Positions 1 to 7,711 of a stretch of 64,000 nucleotides of DNA are shown here, in pieces (position 1 is the first letter of the stretch; every line of letters begins with the position of its first letter). Origin of the DNA: Kaistella yonginensis (GTDB lineage Bacteria > Bacteroidota > Bacteroidia > Flavobacteriales > Weeksellaceae); NCBI RefSeq assembly GCF_030409525.1, contig NZ_JAUFQB010000010.1, positions 1-64,000 of the forward strand, read 5' to 3'. The position numbers and the translations under genes are program-made. A model generated the notes under the pieces. It saw only the letters and a list, made by a program, of their open reading frames with translations, did not search any database and was not told the origin of the DNA.

Positions 1-141
1 TTTCCCACTCTCCCTCAAACCCTGGAAATCTCAAATTTGGAAACCCAAAGATTTATGATTTTAAATCTCCAATTTCACGGTTAAATTTTCCCAAATGTTA
101 ATATTCCTAACTTTTGAGATTAATTTAAAAACCAAAAAATT
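1..141. other. left-edge non-coding stretch before the recombinase
   Basis: No convincing reading frame crosses this stretch. A possible promoter -7 element (TAACTTTTG, about 108-116) lies 25 bases before the recombinase start. The window probably begins inside a type I restriction locus, since hsdR lies downstream and no hsdM or hsdS is present; that hsdS lies just left of position 1 is inference only. Confidence 0.4.
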
Positions 142-1071
142 ATGAATTCAAAAAAAACATTAGCAGAAATCGTAATGCTGTGGAAAATCGACAAGAAAAT
201 GTATGTCAAAAAATCGAGTTATTCGGCTTATATTCTTCTGTTGGAGAATCATTTGCTTCCTGTTTTCGGAAATTGCACTGAAGAAATTGAAGAAGCCGAA
301 GTGCAAAAATTTGTCTTCCAAAAACTCGAACAAGGTTTGAGCCAGAAAAGTATTAAAGATATTCTCATTGTGATGAAAATGGTTCTAAAATTCGCCTCAA
401 AAAACAAATGGATGCAATACACACCATTTGACATTCAATATCCAACCGTTCGGGAAAACCCAAGCATCGAAGTGCTCAGTAGAACAAACCAAAAAAAAGT
501 AATGAACTACATTCAGGAACATTTTACTTTTCGCAGTTTGGGCATTTATATCTGTCTCTCATCTGGAATACGAATTGGTGAAATTTGTGCTTTAACTTGG
601 GAAGATATTGATACGGACAACGGTGTAATTCACATCCGAAAAACAATTCAGAGGATCTATATGATTGAAGACGGCAACCGAAGAACAGAATTACTGATCG
701 ATACTCCAAAAACCAAAAATTCCATCCGTGAAATCCCAATAAGTCGAGAATTATTGCGAATGTTGAAACCCTTTAAGAAAATTGTGAATCCATCCTTTTT
801 CGTATTGACAAATGACTCCAAACCGACCGAACCAAGAACCTATCGCAGTTATTACAAAAACCTAATGAAGCAACTTGAAATCCCTGAAATAAAATTCCAC
901 GGATTGCGCCATAGTTTTGCTACAAGATGTATCGAAAGCAAGTGCGATTACAAAACCGTAAGCGTTTTGCTTGGGCATTCCAACATCAGCACAACCTTAA
1001 ATTTATACGTTCATCCCAATCTGGAACAGAAGAAAAAAGCAATTGATCAGATGTTTAAAGCGTTGAAATAA
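142..1071 (+). CDS. tyrosine-type site-specific recombinase (HsdS-shuffling type?)
   Basis: 309-residue phage-integrase-family recombinase. An N-terminal SAM-like core-binding domain occupies roughly residues 5-90; the catalytic domain follows. Visible catalytic landmarks are the first Arg in SSGIRIGEICALTWEDI (about 138-154), the HxxR block in FHGLRHSFATR (about 252-262), and the final GHSNISTTLNLYVHP with His and the nucleophilic Tyr. The core therefore looks intact. It is small, without an arm-binding domain, like recombinases next to hsdS genes in Bacteroidota that invert or swap specificity domains; the hsdR gene two genes downstream supports that reading. An island integrase is the alternative. 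Confidence 0.85.
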   Translation: MNSKKTLAEIVMLWKIDKKMYVKKSSYSAYILLLENHLLPVFGNCTEEIEEAEVQKFVFQKLEQGLSQKSIKDILIVMKMVLKFASKNKWMQYTPFDIQYPTVRENPSIEVLSRTNQKKVMNYIQEHFTFRSLGIYICLSSGIRIGEICALTWEDIDTDNGVIHIRKTIQRIYMIEDGNRRTELLIDTPKTKNSIREIPISRELLRMLKPFKKIVNPSFFVLTNDSKPTEPRTYRSYYKNLMKQLEIPEIKFHGLRHSFATRCIESKCDYKTVSVLLGHSNISTTLNLYVHPNLEQKKKAIDQMFKALK

Positions 1072-1100
1072 ATATTTACTTAAGTTTTTACTGTAATACA

Positions 1101-1133
1101 TTTGTAAGAGATTAAATTAAAATTGTATCTTTG
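1101..1133 (+). promoter_or_regulatory. Bacteroidota promoter for Abi-associated RNA
   Basis: TTTG at 1101-1104 and TATCTTTG at 1126-1133, separated by 21 nt, match the TTTG/TAnnTTTG pattern seen before the tRNA genes of this window. Transcription would begin near 1138-1141, more than 100 nt before the Abi start codon. Confidence 0.6.
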
Positions 1134-1139
1134 CACTAA

Positions 1140-1247
1140 CAGTACACACCGCGCTACCCATAAGAACAGCGTCCCAGGGTGTGTCTTTTGCTTTTATAGC
1201 CATAATTCTTGCGAAACTTTTTGTAGTTTTACAAGAATTATTTTTTT
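1140..1247 (+). ncRNA. putative structured small RNA paired with Abi_2 protein
   Basis: About 108 nt lie between a promoter-like element (1101-1133) and a terminator-like hairpin ending at the Abi start codon. The 5' part folds as ACACACC (1144-1150) with GGTGTGT (1178-1184), enclosing GCGCT (1151-1155) with AGCGT (1168-1172, one G-U). ACCC at 1156-1159 could alternatively pair with GGGT at 1177-1180. The 3' part is a stem of about 17 pairs with minor mismatches (1202-1218 with 1225-1241) followed by seven T. No open frame of note is present. The layout (promoter, RNA, terminator, toxin-like gene) resembles type III toxin-antitoxin loci. Function as an RNA antitoxin is inference; a plain 5' UTR attenuator is the alternative. 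Confidence 0.5.
1202..1247 (+). terminator. intrinsic terminator directly before the Abi start codon
   Basis: ATAATTCTTG (1202-1211) pairs perfectly with 1232-1241 and the stem continues inward through AAACT/AGTTT to a six-base loop. Seven T follow (1241-1247). The Abi ATG is at 1250, so expression of the protein needs read-through. Confidence 0.65.
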
Positions 1248-1249
1248 AT

Positions 1250-2155
1250 ATGTTCGAAAAGAAACCGACAACACTTCCGGAACAAATTGAGATTTTAAAG
1301 TCTAGAGGATTAAATGTAGAAGATGAAGACTTTGCAGAACATTACCTTTCTCATGTAAGTTATTATCGACTGGGAGAATATTGGTATTCAATGCAATCGG
1401 ATAAAGAAAATCACCTTTTTAAAGATGGAAGTAAATTTTCAGATGTCATTCATCTCTATGAATTTGACAGGGAATTGAAAATATTACTTTTTGATGTTAT
1501 TGAAAGAATAGAGATCAGTCTTCGTACAAAAATGATTTTTCATTTGTCTCATGAATTTGATGCTTGGTGGTTTCAGGATTTTGGTATTTTCAATGATAGT
1601 TTAGCACTAACAAAAACCTTGTCATCTATTGAAGAAGAAGTTTCGAGAACCAAAGAAAAATACATCAAAGAACATTTCAAAAAGCACAAAGATGACCAGA
1701 GATTTCCACCTGCATGGAAAACATTGGAACAAACGAGTTTCGGGTCTTTGTCAAAATTATATGGCAACCTCAAAAATAATGTAGAATCAAAAGACATTAT
1801 TGCAGTAGAGTTTGGTGCAGTGAATCACACCTATTTACCAAGTTGGTTGCAGTCTATTGCCCAAATCAGAAATTATTGCGCGCATCATTCCAGATTGTGG
1901 AATAAGAATTTACCAGGAAGTCCCAAACTTTTATCCAAGCCACCTTTTGATTGGATTGAGGATGTTCCAAAACAGCATGAATCCATTCATATCTATATTC
2001 ATCTTTGTTTAATGAAATATCTTATAAATATTATCCATCCAACAAATGATTTTACAAACCGACTATCCGAGTTATTGAAAAAATATCCTTCTGTAGATCC
2101 CAATGCTCTCGGAATGAAACCCAATTGGGAAAGTGAAAAACTTTGGAAAAAATAA
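1250..2155 (+). CDS. Abi_2 (AbiD/AbiF-like) HEPN abortive-infection protein
   Basis: 301 residues from the ATG at 1250. An in-frame GTG at 1181 would extend it but lies inside the predicted upstream RNA, so ATG is preferred. The family signature is clear: LPEQIEILKSRGL near the N-terminus, then VSYYRLGEYWY, then FDRELKILLFDVIERIEIS, and near residue 207 a QIRNYCAHHSRLWN block in which R207-x4-H212 matches the catalytic HEPN ribonuclease motif. Abi_2 proteins give phage resistance by abortive infection, probably through RNA cleavage. It sits 17 bp before hsdR, so the two are probably co-transcribed. The structured RNA upstream is probably its partner. Confidence 0.85.
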   Translation: MFEKKPTTLPEQIEILKSRGLNVEDEDFAEHYLSHVSYYRLGEYWYSMQSDKENHLFKDGSKFSDVIHLYEFDRELKILLFDVIERIEISLRTKMIFHLSHEFDAWWFQDFGIFNDSLALTKTLSSIEEEVSRTKEKYIKEHFKKHKDDQRFPPAWKTLEQTSFGSLSKLYGNLKNNVESKDIIAVEFGAVNHTYLPSWLQSIAQIRNYCAHHSRLWNKNLPGSPKLLSKPPFDWIEDVPKQHESIHIYIHLCLMKYLINIIHPTNDFTNRLSELLKKYPSVDPNALGMKPNWESEKLWKK

Positions 2156-2172
2156 CTTTTGAATATTTAATA

Positions 2173-5037
2173 ATGTCAAGCCAACCCGAATATATTTTAG
2201 AACAGAAATTAATTGAACAATTGCATGCTTTAGGTCATAAAGCAGTGAAAATCAGCGATGAATCTGAACTTATTAAAAACCTAAAATCTCAACTTGAAAT
2301 TCACAACAAAAAAAAGTTTTCGGAGAAGGAGTTTGAAAAAATTTTAAATCATCTTTCAAAAGGAAATGTTTTTGAAAAAGCGAAAATACTTCGTGATCGT
2401 TTTCAGTTTACAAAAGATGACGGAACATCAGAGTGGATTGAATTTATTAATCAAGACCATTGGTGCCAAAATCAGTTTCAAGTAACGAATCAAATTTCGC
2501 AAGAAGGAGAATACAAAAACAGATATGATGTTACCGTTTTAATTAACGGACTTCCTTTGGTTCAAATAGAATTAAAACGCCGAGGTTTGGAGATGAAAGA
2601 AGCGTTTAACCAGATCAATCGATACCATCATCAGTCTTTCACTTCGGGAATTGGTTTGTTTAATTATGTTCAACTTTTTGTGATCAGTAATGGAGTGAAT
2701 ACAAAATATTATTCCAATAATGCAAAGCAATCTTTTAAACAGACTTTTTTCTGGTCCGATGAACACAACAATAATATTACGCAGTTAGATAAGTTTGCAC
2801 AGGCATTTTTAGAGCCTTGTCATATTGCAAAAATGATTACCAAATATATTGTACTCAATCAAACGTATAAAATATTAATGGTTCTTCGTCCATACCAATA
2901 TTATGCGGTGGAGAAAATTGTGGAAAGAGTAAGAAATTCAGATAATAATGGATTTATTTGGCATACTACAGGATCAGGCAAAACATTAACTTCTTTCAAA
3001 GCCAGCCAGATTCTGAAAGAAATTCCTAAAGTAGAAAAGGTTGTTTTTGTTGTAGATAGAAAGGATTTGGATTATCAAACCCAAAAAGAATTTGATGCTT
3101 TTGAAAAAGGCAGCGTAGATGCGACTGAAAATACCAAGCATTTGGTGAAGCAACTTTCAGACAATACCAAATTAATTGTGACTACTTTGCAGAAACTAAA
3201 TACCGCTATTACTAAAGAAAAACATGGTAAAAAATTGGTTCATTTGAAAGATAAAAAAGTAGTTTTTATTTTTGATGAATGCCATAGAAGTCAGTTCGGA
3301 GAAACACATCAGAATATTAAAAGATATTTTGAAAAAGCACAAATGATCGGCTTCACAGGAACTCCGATTTCTGAAACAAATTCAGTCGGAAAAATTGAAG
3401 GACAAGCTGCAACTACAAATATGCTTTTCGGTGAATGTCTGCATAAATACGTTATTACAGACGCAATACGAGATGATAATGTGTTAAAATTTTCCGTAGA
3501 ATATGTTGGTCGTTACAAAGAAAAAGAAGGAAGTAATACTTATATCGATACAGAAGTAGAAGGTATTGATACTCAAGAATTGTTAGAAAGTCCTAAAAGA
3601 TTAGAGAAAATCACCGATTATATTATCGCAGAATATGGTAGAAAAACCCATCAAAAAACATTTAATGCTATGTTTTGTGTAAGCAGAATCGATGTTTTGC
3701 AGAAATACTATGATCTTTTTCAAAAGAAAAAGGAAGAAGGAAAGCACAACCTGAAAATCGGCACCATTTTTAGTTACGGTGGAAATGAAGATAATGAAGA
3801 TGCCAATGGAATTATTGAAGAAGTAGAATTAGGAATGGTTGCAGAACCTCGTGCAGAATATGGCTTTAATCATAGCAGAAATGTTCTAGATCGGTATATT
3901 TGCAATTATAATGAAATGTTTGGGTCTAATTACTCTACCAAAGACAGTCAAGATTTCTACAGATATTATAATGATATTGCAAAAAGAGTTCGCAATAAAG
4001 AAGTGGATTTAATCATTGTCGTGAATATGTTTCTTACCGGTTTTGATAGTCCACAACTCAATACCTTGTTCCTAGATAAAAACCTAAAATATCATGGGTT
4101 AATTCAGGCGTTTTCTCGAACTAATAGAATTATTGGCGAAAAAAAATCTCAGGGAAATATCGTTTGTTTTCGAAACCTGAAATCTGCAACCGACGATGCT
4201 GTAACTTTGTTTTCAAATAAAGAAAGTATTACTGAAATTATCATTCAGCCAATCGAAGATTACATTGAGTTATTTAATGCTGCTCTGCTGAAATTGAAAA
4301 TTGTGGCTCCAGAAATTGGAAGTGTAGATCATTATCAAACTGAACAGGAAAAATTTGAATTTGTACAAGTATTCCGCGAATTAATGCGTGTTTTGAATAT
4401 ATTGAAATCTTTTGCTGATTTTAATTTTGCAGATTTAGAAATGCAGGAATTTGAGTTTGACGGTTACAAAAGCAAATACCTTGATATCTGGACTTCATTA
4501 AAAAAAACCGGAGAAGGTGGAGAAGGAAAAGTAAGTATTTTAGATGATGTGGATTTTGAATTGGAACTCATTCACCGCGATGAAATTAATGTAAGTTATA
4601 TTCTTTCTCTTCTCGCAAATTTAAAAGATTCTAATTTGAAAGGTGATAAACGAGAGCAAAAAATCAAAGAAATTCGGGAAATTCTATCTGGCGATGCTCA
4701 ACTGCGTAACAAGAAAGAATTAATTGAAAAGTTCATTGAAGAAAATCTTGCTTCTATTTCGGATGGTGATTCTGTAACCGATGGGTTTGAAACCTTTTGG
4801 AATAAAGAAAAAACCGCCGCTTTTGAAAAAATCGCACTTGAGGAATCTCTCAATAAAGTCAAATTTCAGGAAACCATAAATCAATTTTTATTTACCTCTA
4901 AAACTCCTAAATTAAGCGAAGCGTTGCAATTATTGGAAGTGAAACCTAAACTCACTGAACGAAACAATATTGGCAAAAGAATTATACAGAAAGTACAAGA
5001 TTTCGTGGAAGTGTTTATTGAGGGTGTGGAAGGTTAA
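2173..5037 (+). CDS. hsdR: type I restriction enzyme endonuclease/translocase subunit R
   Basis: 954 residues from the ATG at 2173; an in-frame TTG at 2143 overlapping the Abi stop is less likely. The N-terminal nuclease domain shows RYDVTVLI and QIELKRRG (about 117-137), giving the D...ExK core. The SF2 motor follows with Walker A TTGSGKT (about 264), FDECH (about 368) and GFTGTP, then the SRTNR motif of the second RecA domain and a helical C-terminus. It translocates and cuts unmethylated DNA in complex with HsdM and HsdS, neither of which is in the window. All catalytic motifs look intact. Its neighbours (recombinase, Abi_2, AbiTii protein) are typical of a defence island. Confidence 0.93.
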   Translation: MSSQPEYILEQKLIEQLHALGHKAVKISDESELIKNLKSQLEIHNKKKFSEKEFEKILNHLSKGNVFEKAKILRDRFQFTKDDGTSEWIEFINQDHWCQNQFQVTNQISQEGEYKNRYDVTVLINGLPLVQIELKRRGLEMKEAFNQINRYHHQSFTSGIGLFNYVQLFVISNGVNTKYYSNNAKQSFKQTFFWSDEHNNNITQLDKFAQAFLEPCHIAKMITKYIVLNQTYKILMVLRPYQYYAVEKIVERVRNSDNNGFIWHTTGSGKTLTSFKASQILKEIPKVEKVVFVVDRKDLDYQTQKEFDAFEKGSVDATENTKHLVKQLSDNTKLIVTTLQKLNTAITKEKHGKKLVHLKDKKVVFIFDECHRSQFGETHQNIKRYFEKAQMIGFTGTPISETNSVGKIEGQAATTNMLFGECLHKYVITDAIRDDNVLKFSVEYVGRYKEKEGSNTYIDTEVEGIDTQELLESPKRLEKITDYIIAEYGRKTHQKTFNAMFCVSRIDVLQKYYDLFQKKKEEGKHNLKIGTIFSYGGNEDNEDANGIIEEVELGMVAEPRAEYGFNHSRNVLDRYICNYNEMFGSNYSTKDSQDFYRYYNDIAKRVRNKEVDLIIVVNMFLTGFDSPQLNTLFLDKNLKYHGLIQAFSRTNRIIGEKKSQGNIVCFRNLKSATDDAVTLFSNKESITEIIIQPIEDYIELFNAALLKLKIVAPEIGSVDHYQTEQEKFEFVQVFRELMRVLNILKSFADFNFADLEMQEFEFDGYKSKYLDIWTSLKKTGEGGEGKVSILDDVDFELELIHRDEINVSYILSLLANLKDSNLKGDKREQKIKEIREILSGDAQLRNKKELIEKFIEENLASISDGDSVTDGFETFWNKEKTAAFEKIALEESLNKVKFQETINQFLFTSKTPKLSEALQLLEVKPKLTERNNIGKRIIQKVQDFVEVFIEGVEG

Positions 5038-5102
5038 TTCAGAAGAATATTCGAAAACATTATATAATAGAGAAAAGTGTATATAAAACAAAATTTTTAT
5101 AA

Positions 5103-5981
5103 ATGATTAATGACCTGATAAAAAATATTATTAATGATACAATCCCTTTGAGCCGAGCATTAACTACGGCCAAAGTAATTGCCTATAAAGTCAAAAGCGA
5201 AGAATTGAAAAGTTGGCTTTCAAATGAGATAAATGGCTATTCGACCCAAGAACTACCTTCATATCGCAAATTGCATTGCGATCTTTATGCAGAATTTTAT
5301 AATTCACATGGAGTTCTTGAAACAATTCCTTGTGACATGAGTGAAGTGATTGATTTAGAAGAAACAGAATATTCATTTAATGAAATGAGAGTTGTTCAAG
5401 ATATTAAAACCATAGAATTTGGTTTAGAACAAAGTAAAGGCGAAATGTTCGGATTTGAGTATCTTCCTGATAAATTGGTCAAGCAATTACAAATTGTAAA
5501 TAATGCAGTAGTAACGAAAATTAAACGGAGAATACAATTCAGTCAGTTAAAATACATTATTGAGATTACTAAACAAAAGCTATTAGATACTCTTTTAGAA
5601 TTGAATGACACTTTTCCCAATCTTGAAAATGAATATATTATGAATAAAGAAAATAATGAAAAGGTAAATAATATCGTTACAACATATATAACTGGAAATA
5701 ACAATCCTTTGAATATTTCTACAGGATTAAATGTCGAAATCAAATCTACCTCTGTTTTCAATTTTTCTGATAGTGATAGTAAATATTTAGAAAGTATAGG
5801 TGTACATGAGAAAGAAATAGCAGAATTTAAAGACATTGTTTCAGATGAAAATGAAGATCAAAATAGTAAAAAATCAAGAATAATGAAATGGCTTGGAAAT
5901 GTTTCAGCTTCTATTGCAAGCAGAGGCTTATATGAAAGTATTCCACAACTTACAGATTATATTCATCGAATGTTTCCATAA
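5103..5981 (+). CDS. AbiTii-domain protein, probable defence gene
   Basis: 292 residues. The first 170 or so look like an AbiTii domain: an amphipathic helix, then SLSRALTTAKVIAYK-like helix, the diagnostic ELKSWLSNEINGY, and ELPSYRKLHCDLYAEF followed by a short beta-rich part. The remainder has no family I recognise; it contains a low-complexity NITTYITGNNNPLN-like stretch (about 195-215) and a helical C-terminus. AbiTii domains occur in phage-resistance proteins and are often fused to variable effector parts; the mechanism is unknown. It follows hsdR by 65 bp in the same direction and closes the defence island. Confidence 0.7.
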   Translation: MINDLIKNIINDTIPLSRALTTAKVIAYKVKSEELKSWLSNEINGYSTQELPSYRKLHCDLYAEFYNSHGVLETIPCDMSEVIDLEETEYSFNEMRVVQDIKTIEFGLEQSKGEMFGFEYLPDKLVKQLQIVNNAVVTKIKRRIQFSQLKYIIEITKQKLLDTLLELNDTFPNLENEYIMNKENNEKVNNIVTTYITGNNNPLNISTGLNVEIKSTSVFNFSDSDSKYLESIGVHEKEIAEFKDIVSDENEDQNSKKSRIMKWLGNVSASIASRGLYESIPQLTDYIHRMFP

Positions 5982-6148
5982 AATATTTTTTCTATTTACC
6001 ATCAATTAGCAATTGTATTCTGACTATTGTTAATTGAAAAAAGGTTAAAATACTTGAAAAAAACTATTAACAAACACCTAAAAAGAACTTTGGGGAATTT
6101 TTAGGAAAGAGTAAAGAATGAAAAATACGCCACCCTTTTGACCACCCT
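5982..6148. other. intergenic region between defence island and tRNA terminator
   Basis: A/T-rich, no reading frame. It separates the AbiTii gene from the terminator of the minus-strand tRNA cluster. If the island inserted at the tRNA-Leu gene, a boundary would be expected here or at 6195, but no direct repeat of the tRNA end is visible in the left part of the window. Confidence 0.35.
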
Positions 6149-6190
6149 AAAAACAAAAAACCCTCTGATAACTTGCGTTTCAGAGGGTTT
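6149..6190 (-). terminator. intrinsic terminator of the tRNA cluster
   Basis: Perfect 10-bp stem AACCCTCTGA (6159-6168) with TCAGAGGGTT (6180-6189); on the minus strand it is followed by a T-rich run. It lies 5 bp past the 3' end of tRNA-Leu. Confidence 0.85.
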
Positions 6191-6194
6191 AAAG

Positions 6195-6278
6195 TACCTC
6201 GGACGGGACTTGAACCCGTACATCCTTACGGACACAGGATTTTAAGTCCTGCGTGTCTACCAATTCCACCACCAAGGC
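6195..6278 (-). tRNA. tRNA-Leu (anticodon TAA)
   Basis: 84 nt. Acceptor GCCTTGG pairs with CCGAGGT, the anticodon loop carries TAA inside CAGGACTTAAAATCCTG, a long variable arm of class II type is present, and the T arm reads GGGTTCAAGTCCC. No encoded CCA. Last gene of a Leu-Gly-Leu cluster. Confidence 0.95.
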
Positions 6279-6284
6279 AAAAAG

Positions 6285-6360
<76 letters not shown>

Positions 6361-6391
6361 AATTTCTTGAAAAAATCCTCAGAAATTTTCG

Positions 6392-6473
6392 TGCGGATGA
6401 AGGGACTCGAACCCCCACGCCTCACAGCACCAGATCCTAAGTCTGGCATGGCTACCAATTACATCACATCCGC
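6392..6473 (-). tRNA. tRNA-Leu (anticodon TAG)
   Basis: 82 nt, class II with a long variable arm. Acceptor GCGGATG pairs with CATCCGC; anticodon stem-loop CCAGACTTAGGATCTGG gives TAG. First gene of the cluster, with a promoter 30 bases upstream at 6503-6535. Confidence 0.95.
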
Positions 6474-6502
6474 GAATGAACTCTGTTCTTTTTTTGTGAG
6501 TG

Positions 6503-6535
6503 CAAATATAAAAGATTTTTTTCAACTAATCCAAA
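6503..6535 (-). promoter_or_regulatory. promoter of the tRNA-Leu/Gly/Leu cluster
   Basis: On the minus strand TTTG (6532-6535) and TATATTTG (6503-6510) are separated by 21 nt. This is one of the cleanest matches in the window to the Bacteroidota primary sigma consensus and a useful yardstick for the others. Confidence 0.75.
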
Positions 6536-6631
6536 CTATTTTTTTAATTTTTAATTTTTTTCGAAAATAGACCCAGAACTTTCTTTTTAAATTCCTTTTT
6601 ATTACTTTTACACCTTTAACGAATTTATATC

Positions 6632-7006
6632 ATGGAATTACAAGGAATAATTAAGAAAGTAGGTGAGGTTCAGACTTTTCCAAGCGGTTTTCAAAAAAGA
6701 GAAATGGTTATTGTAACCGAAGAACAGTACCCGCAACCGATTAGTATCGAATTTTTAAAAGATAAGGGAGATTTACTTAACCCACTAAAAGAAGGTGATA
6801 AAGTGAAGGTTTCCATCAATATTGGTGGTAGAGAATGGACTTCGCCGCAAGGAGAAGTGAAATATTTCAACTCGATCACCGGTTGGAAAGTAGAGAGTTT
6901 AGAAGCAGGCATCAGTGTTGAGCCTACGCAAGCCACTCCTTCTGCTACAAAACCAGCCGATGGAAAAGGCGTCTTTGAAGAAGATGAAGACGATCTACCG
7001 TTCTAA
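6632..7006 (+). CDS. DUF3127 family protein, small OB-fold-like
   Basis: 124 residues. The first 90 residues form a compact beta-rich domain (MELQGIIKKVGEVQTF, then REMVIVTEEQYPQPISIEF, then GDKVKVSINIGGREW) that I recognise as DUF3127, widespread in Bacteroidota. The tail is Pro/Thr/Ala-rich and ends in an acidic EEDEDDLPF, the same layout as SSB proteins with an acidic tip, so nucleic-acid binding is plausible but unproven. A hairpin after the stop separates it from aat. Confidence 0.75.
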   Translation: MELQGIIKKVGEVQTFPSGFQKREMVIVTEEQYPQPISIEFLKDKGDLLNPLKEGDKVKVSINIGGREWTSPQGEVKYFNSITGWKVESLEAGISVEPTQATPSATKPADGKGVFEEDEDDLPF

Positions 7007-7026
7007 AATCAAATTTTAAAATTTAT

Positions 7027-7056
7027 AAATCCTGCTTTTACAGCAGGATTTAATTT
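7027..7056 (+). terminator. terminator after DUF3127 gene
   Basis: AAATCCTGCT (7027-7036) pairs with AGCAGGATTT (7042-7051), followed by a short T-rich run. It is weak in T content, so partial read-through into aat is possible. Confidence 0.55.
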
Positions 7057-7060
7057 TCAA

Positions 7061-7711
7061 ATGATACTTTTAAATCCCAATGAAATTTCTTTTCCTGATC
7101 CCGCCTTGTTGGAGTCAGAATCGGGAGTCATGGCCATGGGTGGGGATTTGTCGCCGCAACGATTGTATTTTGCTTATCAGCTCGGTATTTTTCCCTGGTA
7201 CAACCCAGGTGAAGAAATTCTGTGGTGGTGTCCTGATCCTCGATTCGTTCTTTTTCCTAAAGATTTGAAAATTTCTAAATCAATGCGGAAAATTATGCGT
7301 GATGAGGTTTTTACTTTTACTGAAAACAAGGATTTTAGGGAAGTGATCGAAGCATGTAAAAATACTTTCAGAAAAGACCAAGAAGGTACATGGCTGTCTG
7401 AAGAATTGGTGAGCTCAATTATGCAACTTCACGAAGCGGGAATCGCAAAAAGTATTGAAGTATGGCAAAATGAAAAATTAGTCGGTGGTTTTTACGGCAT
7501 GCAAATCGGGAAAGTTTTCTGTGGTGAAAGTATGTTTACAAAAGTGAGCAACGCTTCAAAAGCTGGTTTCATTCATTTTATTCAAAGTCAAAAGGAAAAC
7601 CTTGATTTGATCGATTGTCAGATCCATTCAGAGCATTTAGAAAGTTTGGGTGCTGCCATGATTTCCAAAAAGGATTATTTAAAAATCTTAAAACAACAAA
7701 ATGAATCCTGA
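7061..7711 (+). CDS. aat: leucyl/phenylalanyl-tRNA-protein transferase
   Basis: 216 residues. Aat moves Leu or Phe from aminoacyl-tRNA to the N-terminal Arg or Lys of proteins, creating N-degrons for ClpS/ClpAP. The family signatures are evident: VMAMGGDLSPQRLYFAYQLG, GIFPWYNPGEEILWWCPDPR, then GTWLSEELVSSIMQLHEAG, GGFYGMQIGKVFCGESMF and a C-terminal IDCQIHSEHLESLGA. Length is normal. The stop overlaps the start of the following EamA gene by 11 bp, so they are translationally coupled. Confidence 0.95.
   Translation: MILLNPNEISFPDPALLESESGVMAMGGDLSPQRLYFAYQLGIFPWYNPGEEILWWCPDPRFVLFPKDLKISKSMRKIMRDEVFTFTENKDFREVIEACKNTFRKDQEGTWLSEELVSSIMQLHEAGIAKSIEVWQNEKLVGGFYGMQIGKVFCGESMFTKVSNASKAGFIHFIQSQKENLDLIDCQIHSEHLESLGAAMISKKDYLKILKQQNES

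Noticed and set aside
1144-1184. recombinase attachment site
   Set aside because: The inverted repeat is better explained as an RNA stem because a promoter and a terminator flank it; no second copy was seen in the window.
2143-2172. TTG start for hsdR
   Set aside because: The ATG at 2173 gives the normal family start (MSSQPEYILEQ) and avoids overlap with the Abi gene.
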